64,000 nucleotides of DNA from Gaiellaceae bacterium. GTDB taxonomy: Bacteria > Actinomycetota > Thermoleophilia > Gaiellales > Gaiellaceae. A program made the position numbers and the translations under genes. Positions 36,999 through 44,539 of the stretch are shown here, piece by piece (the first letter of the stretch is position 1; every line of letters starts with the position of its first letter). A model generated the notes under the pieces. It had not been told where the DNA came from. It was given only the letters and a program-made list of their open reading frames with translations, and did no database searches. The stretch lies in NCBI GenBank assembly GCA_030446625.1, contig JAUJMY010000002.1, positions 152,702-216,701 of the forward strand. The letters run 5' to 3'.

Positions 36999-37583
36999 GT
37001 GTCTGCCGCCCCGACCGACGAGATCTACGAGAAGTACCTGCAAAAGGCGATCACCGAGATCAACGAGCTCGGGGACGAGATCGCGCGCACGGCAGGATCG
37101 CGCGTCCCGGTTCTGGGATCCGGGCACCCCCTCGCCGACGTGATGCTGGTGAAGTACGCGCCCCAGCCGGCGGAGCTCCAGGAGGGCGTCGCGTTCTACG
37201 GCCGCGCGGGCCAGGCGATCCTGAAGTCGCTACAGCGGCTGCGCGTCGACCCGCTCGCGATCTACGGGACGAACTGCCTCAAGCTGGCCGCGCAGGAGGA
37301 GGACGAGGCTCGGCCGTGGCTTCGCCGCGAGCTGCACATCGTGCAGCCCAAGCTCGTCGTCGCGATGGGCGAGCAGGCGCTCGCGTTCCTGAAGGGCGTG
37401 GAGTTCCCGCTCGCCGACGAGGTCGAGGCGCACGAGGGAACGCTGCAGCGATTCACGGCGACGATCGACGCGCTCTACGTGCCCGACATCGACGCCTCGC
37501 TCGACGAGCAGGCGGCGAAGACGCGCTTCTGGAACGCCTTCAAGCTCGTCGGGCCGTGGTGGAGCGAGCTGCCGCCGTATTGA
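36999..37583 (+). CDS. Uracil-DNA glycosylase superfamily protein, diverged
   Basis: 194 aa, GTG start. Fold-level resemblance to family 4 UDG: HPLADVMLVKYAPQPAELQEGVAFYGRAGQAILKSLQ corresponds to the GEAPG-x-E-x2-G-x-PF-x-GRAG block, YGTNCLKLAAQ to the TN-x2-K block, and ELHIVQPKLVVAMGEQALAFL to the QPK-x2-V-x-LG strand. The catalytic GEAPG and the four Fe-S cysteines are missing (one Cys in all). It may not be a glycosylase. It starts 23 bases after the GT4-PHP gene, probably the same operon. Confidence 0.72.
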   Translation: MSAAPTDEIYEKYLQKAITEINELGDEIARTAGSRVPVLGSGHPLADVMLVKYAPQPAELQEGVAFYGRAGQAILKSLQRLRVDPLAIYGTNCLKLAAQEEDEARPWLRRELHIVQPKLVVAMGEQALAFLKGVEFPLADEVEAHEGTLQRFTATIDALYVPDIDASLDEQAAKTRFWNAFKLVGPWWSELPPY

Positions 37584-37585
37584 GC

Positions 37586-37610
37586 GTGGGGGACCCCGGG
37601 GTTCCCCCAC
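37586..37610. terminator. Hairpin repeat, GGGGAACC family, after the UDG-like gene
   Basis: GTGGGGGACCCC / GGGGTTCCCCCAC with a one-base bulge, starting 3 bases after the stop and followed by GAACCCCCTCCTTCC. Sister copies at 26480 and 52276 share the trailing ACCCC-TCCTTC. Confidence 0.65.
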
Positions 37611-37660
37611 GAACCCCCTCCTTCCGCGCGCGGCAGTGAACGGCTGGAGTCGTGCCTCCC

Positions 37661-37677
37661 GCCCGGCGAAGCCGGGC
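37661..37677. repeat. Small hairpin GCCCGGC-GAA-GCCGGGC
   Basis: Perfect seven-base arms with GAA loop in the 250-base gap between the UDG-like and presenilin-like genes. Apart from this and the neighbouring repeats the gap holds no supported gene. Confidence 0.5.
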
Positions 37678-37790
37678 TCCGGCTGCGGGATGGCCGTGCA
37701 GGGGATGTCCCGGGCACGTGCGACGGCGGCGCGGCGGGGGCCGCGCGCCGCCGACAACCGAGCGGCGATTGCGGTACGTGTCGCGGCGGC

Positions 37791-37808
37791 CGGAAGCGTC
37801 GGCTTCCG
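37791..37808. repeat. Palindromic repeat, GGAAGC family
   Basis: CGGAAGC-GTCG-GCTTCCG. Left flank GTCGCGGCGGC matches the flank of the 26103 copy (GTCGCGACGGC), so homology extends beyond the stem. Confidence 0.6.
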
Positions 37809-37835
37809 TCCGCCCGATGGCTGCCGAGGAATGTC

Positions 37836-38660
37836 GTGATTGCGGGACGCGTGGTCGCCGCGGGCGCGCTGCTCGCGGCGCTCGTCGCGTACGACCTCGT
37901 CGTCGGGCGGCTCCCGGACCTGACGCTTTGGTGGGACGTCGCGCTCGCTGCGTTCGTGCTCATCCCGGCGACGTTCGCGCTCGTCTGGCTCGCGCTCCCG
38001 CTGCGCCGCTCGCGCGGCGTCGCCGGCGTTGGGCTGGCGCTCGTCGTCCTCGCGGCCGCCGCGACCGCGGCGGAGCTCGACGTCGTCGCGAACTTCGCGA
38101 AGCTCGCGGGCGTCAGCGCGATCGGCTTCTGGTTCCTGACGCTGTTCGAGCGAGCGAGCTGGGTCGTCCTCGTCGCGACAATCATCCCGCTGGTCGACGC
38201 GCTCTCCGTCTGGCGTGGTCCGACGAACTACATCGTAAGGGAGGAGCCGCGCGTCTTCGACGTGCTCTCGTTCGCGTTCCCCGTCCCCGACGAAGGCGCG
38301 TTCCACCTCGGGCTGCCCGACATCCTCTTCTTCGCGCTCTTCCTCGCGGCCGCCGTGCGCTGGAGCCTGCGGCCCGGGTTGACCTGGCTCGCGATGGCGG
38401 CGTCCTTCGGCGTCACGATGGCGCTCGCGCTGGGGCTCGACCCGTTTGGGATCGGCGGGCTCCCCGCGCTCCCGCTGCTCTGCCTCGCGTTCCTGCTCCC
38501 GAACGCCGACCTGCTGTGGCTCCGGATTCGCTCAGGAGACGAGCAGGAAGATCGAGACGAACACCACGACGAGGACGAACACGAGCAGGCCGAGCGCGAC
38601 CGTCCCGGCTATCCGGCCGAGGGGACGCTCGAGACACGAGATGCGGGCCGTCGCCCGTAG
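37836..38660 (+). CDS. Predicted presenilin/signal-peptide-peptidase-like membrane protease
   Basis: About 230 aa of membrane protein with eight to nine spans, GTG start. Three features recall GxGD aspartyl proteases. Asp121 lies in a helix before a Gly-Pro loop (PLVDALSVWRGPTNYIV). GLPD at 159-162 opens the next helix (HLGLPDILFFALFLAA). PALP at 210-213 begins the last helix (GLPALPLLCLAFLLP). Spacing between the two Asp and to PAL is similar to SPP-type enzymes. The middle Gly of GxGD is Pro here. If active it would cleave substrates within the membrane. The last 45 codons (acidic, GDEQEDRDEHHDE) are antisense to a better-biased small ORF and may not be translated as shown. Confidence 0.6.
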   Translation: MIAGRVVAAGALLAALVAYDLVVGRLPDLTLWWDVALAAFVLIPATFALVWLALPLRRSRGVAGVGLALVVLAAAATAAELDVVANFAKLAGVSAIGFWFLTLFERASWVVLVATIIPLVDALSVWRGPTNYIVREEPRVFDVLSFAFPVPDEGAFHLGLPDILFFALFLAAAVRWSLRPGLTWLAMAASFGVTMALALGLDPFGIGGLPALPLLCLAFLLPNADLLWLRIRSGDEQEDRDEHHDEDEHEQAERDRPGYPAEGTLETRDAGRRP

Positions 38661-38733
38661 AACGATGAAGCCGAGCGCGACGGCCGCAGCGGGGCGCGAT
38701 GGCCGCAGCGGCGCGGATCCGCAGGTCGAGCAC
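38532..38733 (-). pseudogene. Small two-span membrane protein, frame interrupted
   Basis: Minus-strand frame ending TGA 38532 encodes AAAVALGFIVLRATARISCLERPLGRIAGTVALGLLVFVLVVVFVSIFLLVS split over two helices, with third positions nearly all G/C, unlike the + strand tail it opposes. No start codon exists in this frame. A GTG at 38733 in the neighbouring frame (VLDLRIRAAAAIA) joins it after a one-base shift in a short direct repeat CCGCTGCGGCC near 38695. Confidence 0.45.
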
Positions 38734-38814
38734 GCGCGCTGTCGTTCGGCGCTCCCCGTGTCGAACCGGGCGCCACCGTCGCGCGAATAGGCAGTGACAA
38801 CCGAAGGAGAAACG

Positions 38815-39180
38815 ATGAACCGCCGCTCCCGCCTCGCCATCCTCGCTGCCACAAGCGTCGTACTCGCCGTCCCGAGCACCGCCCGAGCCGCGCCGAAGCT
38901 GTTCGCGAAGGTCGGCCCGGGGTTCGACATCTCGCTCCGGACCGCCACAGGAGCGAAGGTGACGAAGCTCAAGGCCGGCACCTACACGATCGTCGTCACC
39001 GACCGCTCCGGCGACGACGCGCACAACTTCCACCTGCGCGGCCCTGGCGTGAACAAAGCCACGAGCGTGCCGTTCGTCGGCAGGCGCGTGTGGACCGTGA
39101 CCTTCAGGCGCAACGCCACGTACCGCTTCGTCTGCGACCCGCACGAGCTCGTCATGCACGGGAGCTTCCGCACGCGCTGA
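38815..39180 (+). CDS. Secreted cupredoxin (plastocyanin-like blue copper protein)
   Basis: 121 aa, AAGGAG before the ATG. Signal peptide 1-26 (RRSRLAILAATSVVLAVPSTARAA). Type I copper ligands are visible: His in GDDAHNFHLRG, then C-x2-H-x4-M in FVCDPHELVMHG. Likely an electron carrier or copper-binding protein outside the membrane. Its gene follows the presenilin-like gene and converges on the rRNA methyltransferase gene. Confidence 0.9.
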   Translation: MNRRSRLAILAATSVVLAVPSTARAAPKLFAKVGPGFDISLRTATGAKVTKLKAGTYTIVVTDRSGDDAHNFHLRGPGVNKATSVPFVGRRVWTVTFRRNATYRFVCDPHELVMHGSFRTR

Positions 39181-39189
39181 CGCAGCGCG

Positions 39190-40557
39190 TCACGCAGCGC
39201 GCTCGAGCAGCGCGACGGTCTCGACGTGCGGCGTGTGCGGGAACATGTCCACCGCCCGCGCCCGCACGAGCTCGTACCCCCACTCCGCGCCCAGCTGCTT
39301 GGCGTCGCTCGCGAGCGTTGTCGGGTTGCACGAGACGTAGACGATCCGCGCCGCGCCGATGCGGCCGAGCCGGCGCAGCGCCTTCCCCGCCAGACCCGCG
39401 CGCGGCGGGTCGACCACGACGACGTCGGGGTCGCCGCCGCGGTCGCGTAGCTCCTCGACCGCCTCGCCGACGTTGCCGGCGAAGAACGCGGCGTTCGTGA
39501 TCCCGTTGAGGTCGGCGTTCTCGAGCGCGCAGGCGACGGACTCCTCGGAGACCTCGATCCCCCACACCGTCAGCGCGTCGCGCGCCGTCAGCAGACCGAT
39601 CGTCCCGATCCCGCAGTAGAGGTCCCACACGGTCTCCCGCCCCGTGAGCCCTGCGTACTCGACCGCGAGCTCGTACAGCCGCTCGGCCATCGCGGTGTTC
39701 GTCTGCAGGAACGCGTTCGGCCGGACGCGGAAGCGGAGCCCGCAGAGCTCCTCCTCGATCGCGTCGTCGCCCCAGAGCAGCGTCGTCGGCAGGTTCGTCA
39801 CCTCGGCGGGCGTTTCATTCACTGACCAGTGGATCGACCGCACCTCCGGAAACGCGCGCAGCACGTCGACGAAGTAGCCCGTCTCGAACCGCTCCCCCTT
39901 CGCAGTGACGAGCTGGACGAGCACCTGCCCCGTGTTGCGAGCCTCGCGCACGACGAGGTGGCGAAGGTAACCCTCGCCGGTCGCCTGGTCGTACGCCTGC
40001 AGCCCCTCCTCGCGCGCCCACGCGCGCACCGAGTTGCGGATCGCGTTCCCGAGGTCGGTCGTGAGCCAGCAGCGCTCCACCTCGAGCACCTCGTCCCAGC
40101 GCCCGGTCTTGTGGAAGCCGAGGCTCGGCCCGTCGCCGAGCTGCGTGAACGAGTACTCGAGCTTGTTCCGGTAGTGGAACGGCGACTCGGCCCGCACGAT
40201 CGGCTCGAGCGGCGGCTCGCCGATACCGCCGAGCCGGCGCAGCGCGTCTGCCAGCTGCTCCTGCTTCGCCGCCAGCTGCGCCTCGTACGCGAGGTCCTGG
40301 AACCGGCAGCCGCCGCAGGCCGGGTAGTGCGCGCACGGCGCGTCGACGCGAGCCGGCCCCGGCGCGAGCACCTCCGTCGCGAGCGCCTCCGCGTGGCTCC
40401 GCTTCACCTTCGTCACGCGCGCGCGCACGGTGTCGCCCGGGAGGCCGCGGCGCACGAAGACGACGAAGCCGTTCAGCCGCGCGACGCCGTTCCCGCCGTA
40501 GGCGAGCGTGTCCACGTGGAGCTCTACCTCCTGGTCCTTCGCGACCGGCGCCGCCAT
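39190..40557 (-). CDS. 23S rRNA (uracil-5-)-methyltransferase, RlmD/RlmCD type
   Basis: 455 aa. N-terminal TRAM domain (VELHVDTLAYGGNGVARLNGFVVFVRRGLPGDTVRARV) is followed by the cluster motif C-x5-C-x2-C (CAHYPACGGC) with a fourth Cys later (ERCWL). The Rossmann methyltransferase part carries DLYCGIGTIGLL (SAM site), VVVDPPRAGL and the catalytic-Cys motif IVYVSCNPTTLASD. Modifies a uridine in 23S rRNA with SAM; exact position (U747 or U1939) not deducible. The catalytic and cluster residues are intact. Confidence 0.94.
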   Translation of the reverse strand: MAAPVAKDQEVELHVDTLAYGGNGVARLNGFVVFVRRGLPGDTVRARVTKVKRSHAEALATEVLAPGPARVDAPCAHYPACGGCRFQDLAYEAQLAAKQEQLADALRRLGGIGEPPLEPIVRAESPFHYRNKLEYSFTQLGDGPSLGFHKTGRWDEVLEVERCWLTTDLGNAIRNSVRAWAREEGLQAYDQATGEGYLRHLVVREARNTGQVLVQLVTAKGERFETGYFVDVLRAFPEVRSIHWSVNETPAEVTNLPTTLLWGDDAIEEELCGLRFRVRPNAFLQTNTAMAERLYELAVEYAGLTGRETVWDLYCGIGTIGLLTARDALTVWGIEVSEESVACALENADLNGITNAAFFAGNVGEAVEELRDRGGDPDVVVVDPPRAGLAGKALRRLGRIGAARIVYVSCNPTTLASDAKQLGAEWGYELVRARAVDMFPHTPHVETVALLERAA

Positions 40558-40581
40558 GAGCGCCAGCGTAGCCTCGACCCG

Positions 40582-40977
40582 TCAGGCCAGGATGCTGAGG
40601 TAGACCGTCCGCCGTCGCGGGCCGTCGCACTCGCAGAAGAAGATGCCCTGCCACGGCCCGAGCGCGAGCTCGCCGCCGTCGAGCGGGATCAGGACCTGCG
40701 GGCTCATCAGCGCGGCGCGGATGTGCGATGGAGCGTTCTCCTCGCCCTCCTCGATGTGCTCCCATCCCCACTCGTCGCCGACCAGCAGCTCGAGCGCCTT
40801 CTCGAAATCGCGCGCCACCGCGGGATCGGCGTGCTCGTTGATCGTCACCCCCGCGGTCGTGTGCGGCACGTAGACGAGCGCTGCCGCACCCTCCGAGCCC
40901 GCGACGGCGTCCCGCACCTGCCGTGTGATGTCGACGAGCTGCGTCCGCCGCTCCGTCTGGAGGTCGATGCGGCGCAC
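40582..40977 (-). CDS. YjbQ/UPF0047 family protein
   Basis: 131 aa, GTG start (RRIDLQTERRTQLVDIT). Conserved UPF0047 blocks are VYVPHTTAGVTINEHADP (metal-binding His), EENAPSHIRAALMSPQVLIP and LGPWQGIFFCECDGPRRRTVYL. Family members can show weak thiamine-phosphate synthase activity, but their physiological role is open. The -10 box TAGGAT lies exactly six bases upstream and overlaps the box of the divergent peptidase gene. Confidence 0.94.
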   Translation of the reverse strand: MRRIDLQTERRTQLVDITRQVRDAVAGSEGAAALVYVPHTTAGVTINEHADPAVARDFEKALELLVGDEWGWEHIEEGEENAPSHIRAALMSPQVLIPLDGGELALGPWQGIFFCECDGPRRRTVYLSILA

Positions 40978-40982
40978 CGCGT

Positions 40983-40989
40983 TATCCTA
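40983..40989. promoter_or_regulatory. Symmetric bidirectional -10 element TATCCTA
   Basis: Reads TATCCT on + (six bases before GTG 40995) and TAGGAT on minus (six bases before GTG 40977). The two start codons are symmetric around one 7-mer, implying two leaderless transcripts from a shared promoter core. Confidence 0.65.
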
Positions 40990-40994
40990 GGGCG

Positions 40995-42488
40995 GTGGCC
41001 GCCTCCCCACCTTCCGACCGCGAGCTCGACGGCCTCCGCGCTGGCGCCGACCGGTTCATCGCCGAGCTGGACGAGGAGTACTACCTCCACTACGCGGGCC
41101 TGAAGGAGACGTTCGACCTCTCGCCGATCTACGAGCGCCACGCCGAGCTGACGCGGCTCGAGACGGCGCAGGCGATCGGCCTCGCCGTGGACGGCGACCG
41201 GCGCACGCGCGAGCTGTGGCGCTTCTCGTCCGAGGGTTACCTCGGCGATCTGACGCGAGAACTGGCGGAGAAGGAGGCGCAGCTCGAGGCGGAGCTGGAG
41301 GCTGCGGTCGACGGGGACACGATCCCGTTCCGGATGCTCCGGCCGACGATCGCGAACGAGCCCGACCGGGAGAAGCGGCGCCGGCTCGACCGCGCGCGCA
41401 CCGACCTCGGCGAGCAGCACCTGAACCCGGTCCACCTCGAGGCCGCGATGGTCACCCGGCAAGGCGTGCGTGACCTCGGCGCCGCGACGTACCTCGAGCT
41501 GTACCGCGACCGGTTCGCGATGGACCTGGAGGGGCTTGCGGCGCAGTGCCGCGCCGTGCTCGACTCGACCGAGCGGCTCTACGAGGAGCACGCCGACCGC
41601 CTGTTCCGCGACCGCGTCGGCGTCGGGCTCGACGAGGCCGAGCGGTTCGACGTCCCCCGCGTGTTCCGCGCCACGGAGTGGGACCCGCAGTTCCCGGCCG
41701 ACCGGATGCTCCCGGCGCTCGAAGGGACGCTCGCCGACCTCGGGATCGACCTCCGGTCGCAGGAGAACGTGCACCTGGACGTGGAGCAGCGGCCGCTGAA
41801 GACGCCGCGCGCGTTCTGCGCTCCGATCGAGGTCCCGGACAAGGTGATGCTGGTCATCCAGCCGATGGGCGGCCCGGACGACTGGCGCGCGCTCTTCCAC
41901 GAGGCCGGTCACACCGAGCACTTCGCGCACACCTCGCCGGAGCTCTCGGTGGAGGAGCGGCGGCTCGGCGACAACGCCGTCACCGAGGGCTGGGCGATGC
42001 TGTTCCAGCACCTGACGGACGACCCGGCGTGGCTGACGCGCCGGCTCGACTTCGGCCGCCCCGACGTGTTCGCGGAGGAAGGCGCGATCGGGCTGCTCTA
42101 CTTCGTCCGGCGCTACTGCGCGAAGCTGCTCTACGAGCTCGAGTTCCACGCGACCGACGACCCGACGACGATGCGAGGCCGCTACGTCGAGCTCCTCGGC
42201 GACGCGCTGAAGGTCGAGCCGAGCCCGACCGACTACCTCGCCGACATCGACTCGAGCTTCTACGTCTCGTCCTACCTGCGCTCGTGGGCATTCGAGGCAC
42301 AGCTGCGGGCCTTCCTGCGCGAGGAGTTCGGCAACGCGTGGTTCGCGCGCCGCGAGGCGGGCTCGCTGCTCCGCGAGCTGTGGTCGCTAGGCCAGAAGCC
42401 GACGGCCGAGGAGCTGCTCAAGGACGTGACGGGCGCGACGCTCGAGATGGAAGCCGCCGCGGACCGCGTCCGCGAGACGCTCCGCTAG
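40995..42488 (+). CDS. Gluzincin metallopeptidase, M3-like
   Basis: 497 aa cytoplasmic protein without signal. HEAGH near residue 302 (ALFHEAGHTEHFAHTS) and a Glu 24-28 residues later (NAVTEGWAMLFQHL) form the HExxH + E zinc site of oligopeptidase-like gluzincins. The long helical N-terminal half (about 1-250, rich in Leu/Glu/Arg) fits the closed clamshell of M3 peptidases. Substrates are presumably short peptides. The GTG lies six bases after TATCCT. The next gene starts 32 bases downstream. Confidence 0.83.
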   Translation: MAASPPSDRELDGLRAGADRFIAELDEEYYLHYAGLKETFDLSPIYERHAELTRLETAQAIGLAVDGDRRTRELWRFSSEGYLGDLTRELAEKEAQLEAELEAAVDGDTIPFRMLRPTIANEPDREKRRRLDRARTDLGEQHLNPVHLEAAMVTRQGVRDLGAATYLELYRDRFAMDLEGLAAQCRAVLDSTERLYEEHADRLFRDRVGVGLDEAERFDVPRVFRATEWDPQFPADRMLPALEGTLADLGIDLRSQENVHLDVEQRPLKTPRAFCAPIEVPDKVMLVIQPMGGPDDWRALFHEAGHTEHFAHTSPELSVEERRLGDNAVTEGWAMLFQHLTDDPAWLTRRLDFGRPDVFAEEGAIGLLYFVRRYCAKLLYELEFHATDDPTTMRGRYVELLGDALKVEPSPTDYLADIDSSFYVSSYLRSWAFEAQLRAFLREEFGNAWFARREAGSLLRELWSLGQKPTAEELLKDVTGATLEMEAAADRVRETLR

Positions 42489-42520
42489 ACGCGCGGCGCG
42501 CCGCCGCCGAGACTTCGCGC

Positions 42521-43845
42521 GTGGACGCTCTCGAGACACGCTACGCACGCAGCGGCGACGTCAACATCGCCTATCAGGTGGCAGGCGGCGGCGGCGTCGA
42601 CCTCGTGTGGATCCCCGGCTTCGCGCAGCACGTCGAGCTGAACTGGGAGGAGCCGTACCGGCACGCGTGGCTGAGCGCCCTCTCGCAGCGGTTCCGGCTG
42701 ATCACCTTCGACAAGCGCGGGACCGGCCTCTCGGACGGGATCACGGGGGAGCCGCCGCTCGAGGTGCGCATGGACGACATCCGTGCTGTTCTCGATGCGG
42801 CAGGGTCACGCCGCGCCGTCATCGTCGCCGCCGGTGACGCCGGGGCGCTCGCAGCCGTGTTCGCGGCTGCGCACCCGGATCGCGTCCGCGCGCTCGCTCT
42901 CTGGGCGTTCGCCGGGCGCGAGACCTGGGCGCCCGACCACCCGTGGGGGCCGCCGCGACAGGAGCTGCTGCGCTGGATCGACGATCTGGAGCGTCGTTGG
43001 CCGCAGTCGCTCGAGGACGAGATCGCATCGATGACTCCGGGGCTGACCCGCGAGGAGCAGCGCGGCTTTGCACGTGTGATCCGGTACAGCGTCAGCCCGG
43101 GTGCGGCGGCCGCGTTCCGGCGGATCGTCGCGGACATCGACGTGCGGCACGTGCTCCCGACGGTGCGCGTGCCGGTGCTCGTCCTCTACCCGGCACGGCA
43201 CCCCCGCATCGAAGCCGGGCGGGCGGCCGCCGATGCCATGCCGTTCGCCCGCTTCGTGGCGCTCGACGTGCCCCAGCTCGTCCCGCCTGCCGGCGATCCT
43301 GCGCCCCTCGTCGACGCCATCGCCGGCTTCGTCGACGAGACGCCCGCGGACGCGCTCGAGCAGGAGAGCGTGCTCGCGACCGTCCTGTTCACGGACATCG
43401 TCGGCTCGACCGCGCGCGCAGCCGAGCTCGGCGATCGCGTGTGGCGGGACCTGCTCCAGCGGCACCACGCGTTGACGCGCCGCGAGCTCGCGCGCTTCCG
43501 CGGTACCGAGCACGACACGGCCGGCGACGGCTTCTTCGCGTCCTTCGACGGCCCGGCGCGCGCGATCCGGTGCGCGTGCGCGATCCGGCAGTCCGTGCGG
43601 GAGCTCGGCATCGAGATCCGCGCCGGCGTACACACGGGCGAGTGCGAGCTCCTCGACAGGAAGGTCGCCGGGATCGCCGTCTCGATCGGAGCGCGCGTGG
43701 CCGCGCAGGCGGACGCCGGGGAGTGCTCGTCTCGCAGACGGTCAAAGACCTCGTCGCGGGCTCCGGCCTCGCGTTCGACGATCGCGGCGTCGCGCGGCTG
43801 AAGGGCGTCCCGGACGAGTGGCGGCTGTACTCGGTGAAGGACTAG
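42521..43845 (+). CDS. Alpha/beta-hydrolase fused to class III adenylate/guanylate cyclase (frameshift near 43726)
   Basis: About 441 aa when the shift is repaired. Residues 1-280: alpha/beta-hydrolase fold with IAYQVAGGGGVDLVWIPGF, FRLITFDKRGTGLSD and the nucleophile elbow region VIVAAGDAGALAAVFAA, where the Ser of G-x-S-x-G is replaced by Asp (GDAG), so hydrolase activity is doubtful. Residues 286-441: cyclase catalytic domain with metal Asp in VLFTDIVGSTARA and DTAGDGFFASFDGPARAI, then IRAGVHTGECE. After AGE the frame is lost at GGGGAG; one extra G restores VLVSQTVKDLVAGSGLAF...WRLYSVKD. GTG start. Its TAG shares bases with the convergent ferritin stop (CTAG). Confidence 0.8.
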
Positions 43846-44372
43846 AGCGCGCCGCCGGCGGCCGCAGGAGCCGCCGTCGCCTCGCCGCCGTCGCCGATCT
43901 GCGTCCGCGCCAGGTAGTCCTCGACGAGCAGGAGGTTCGAGGCGGACGCGCGCTCGACGATCTTCAGCAGGTCGGACATGCTCGACACCTCCTCGCGCTG
44001 CTCCTGGAGGAACCAGTGCAGGAACTGCTCCCCGACCAGGTCGTTCTCCGCGCGCGCGAGCGCGGCGAGCTCGACGATCTGCTCCGTGACGCGCCGCTCC
44101 TGCTCGAGCGCCAGCGCGACCGGCGCCACCGCGTCGGAGAAGTCGGTGCGCGGCGCCTCCACGCCGGGGATCGCGACACGCTCGTCCGCATCGAGCAGGT
44201 ACTGGACGAGCATCATCGCGTGATTGCGCTCCTCCACCGCCTGCCGGTAGAAGTGCGACGCGAGGGCCGGCAGCGTCTCGCTGTCGTAGTAGACGGCGAT
44301 TGCGACGTACTGCTGCGAGGCGCCGAACTCATGCGCGACCTGGCCGTTCAGCGCGTCCGGGAAGCGCGGCAC
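43842..44372 (-). CDS. Ferritin
   Basis: 176 aa four-helix ferritin-like protein. Ferroxidase ligands appear in order: Glu in AHEFGASQQYVAIA, E-x2-H in VEERNHAMMLVQYL, Glu in ALEQERRVTEQI and Glu/Gln in LHWFLQEQREEVSSM. Stores iron in a 24-mer and protects from peroxide. The Ala/Gly tail (GEATAAPAAAGGAL) is disordered. GTG start six bases after TAGAGT, again a predicted leaderless mRNA. No bacterioferritin heme Met is obvious. Confidence 0.92.
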   Translation of the reverse strand: MPRFPDALNGQVAHEFGASQQYVAIAVYYDSETLPALASHFYRQAVEERNHAMMLVQYLLDADERVAIPGVEAPRTDFSDAVAPVALALEQERRVTEQIVELAALARAENDLVGEQFLHWFLQEQREEVSSMSDLLKIVERASASNLLLVEDYLARTQIGDGGEATAAPAAAGGAL

Positions 44373-44397
44373 GCGCAGACTCTAACGCCCGCGGGCT

Positions 44398-44426
44398 AAG
44401 CCGGAACTCCTGCGGAGTTCCGGCTT
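44398..44426. repeat. Hairpin in the ferritin/cDPGS divergent region
   Basis: Thirteen-base perfect arms AAGCCGGAACTCC / GGAGTTCCGGCTT with loop TGC. It lies upstream of both divergent genes, so it is unlikely to be their terminator. Confidence 0.6.
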
Positions 44427-44432
44427 CAGAAG

Positions 44433-44487
44433 GGTCCACAGCACGAGCGCGAGCAGGCGGCTTTGCCGCCTGCTCGCGCTGTGGACC
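44433..44487. repeat. Large inverted repeat, GAGCAGGCGGC family, copy 1
   Basis: Inner arms GCGCGAGCAGGCGGC / GCCGCCTGCTCGCGC (loop TTT) nested in outer arms GGTCCACA / TGTGGACC. GCTGTGGACC(C)TTC occurs here on both strands. The element recurs at 49155-49302. Confidence 0.65.
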
Positions 44488-44539
44488 TTCCGCAGCCGGA
44501 AGTCGGAACGACCTCCGGCTGACTGAATAAGCTCTATAC

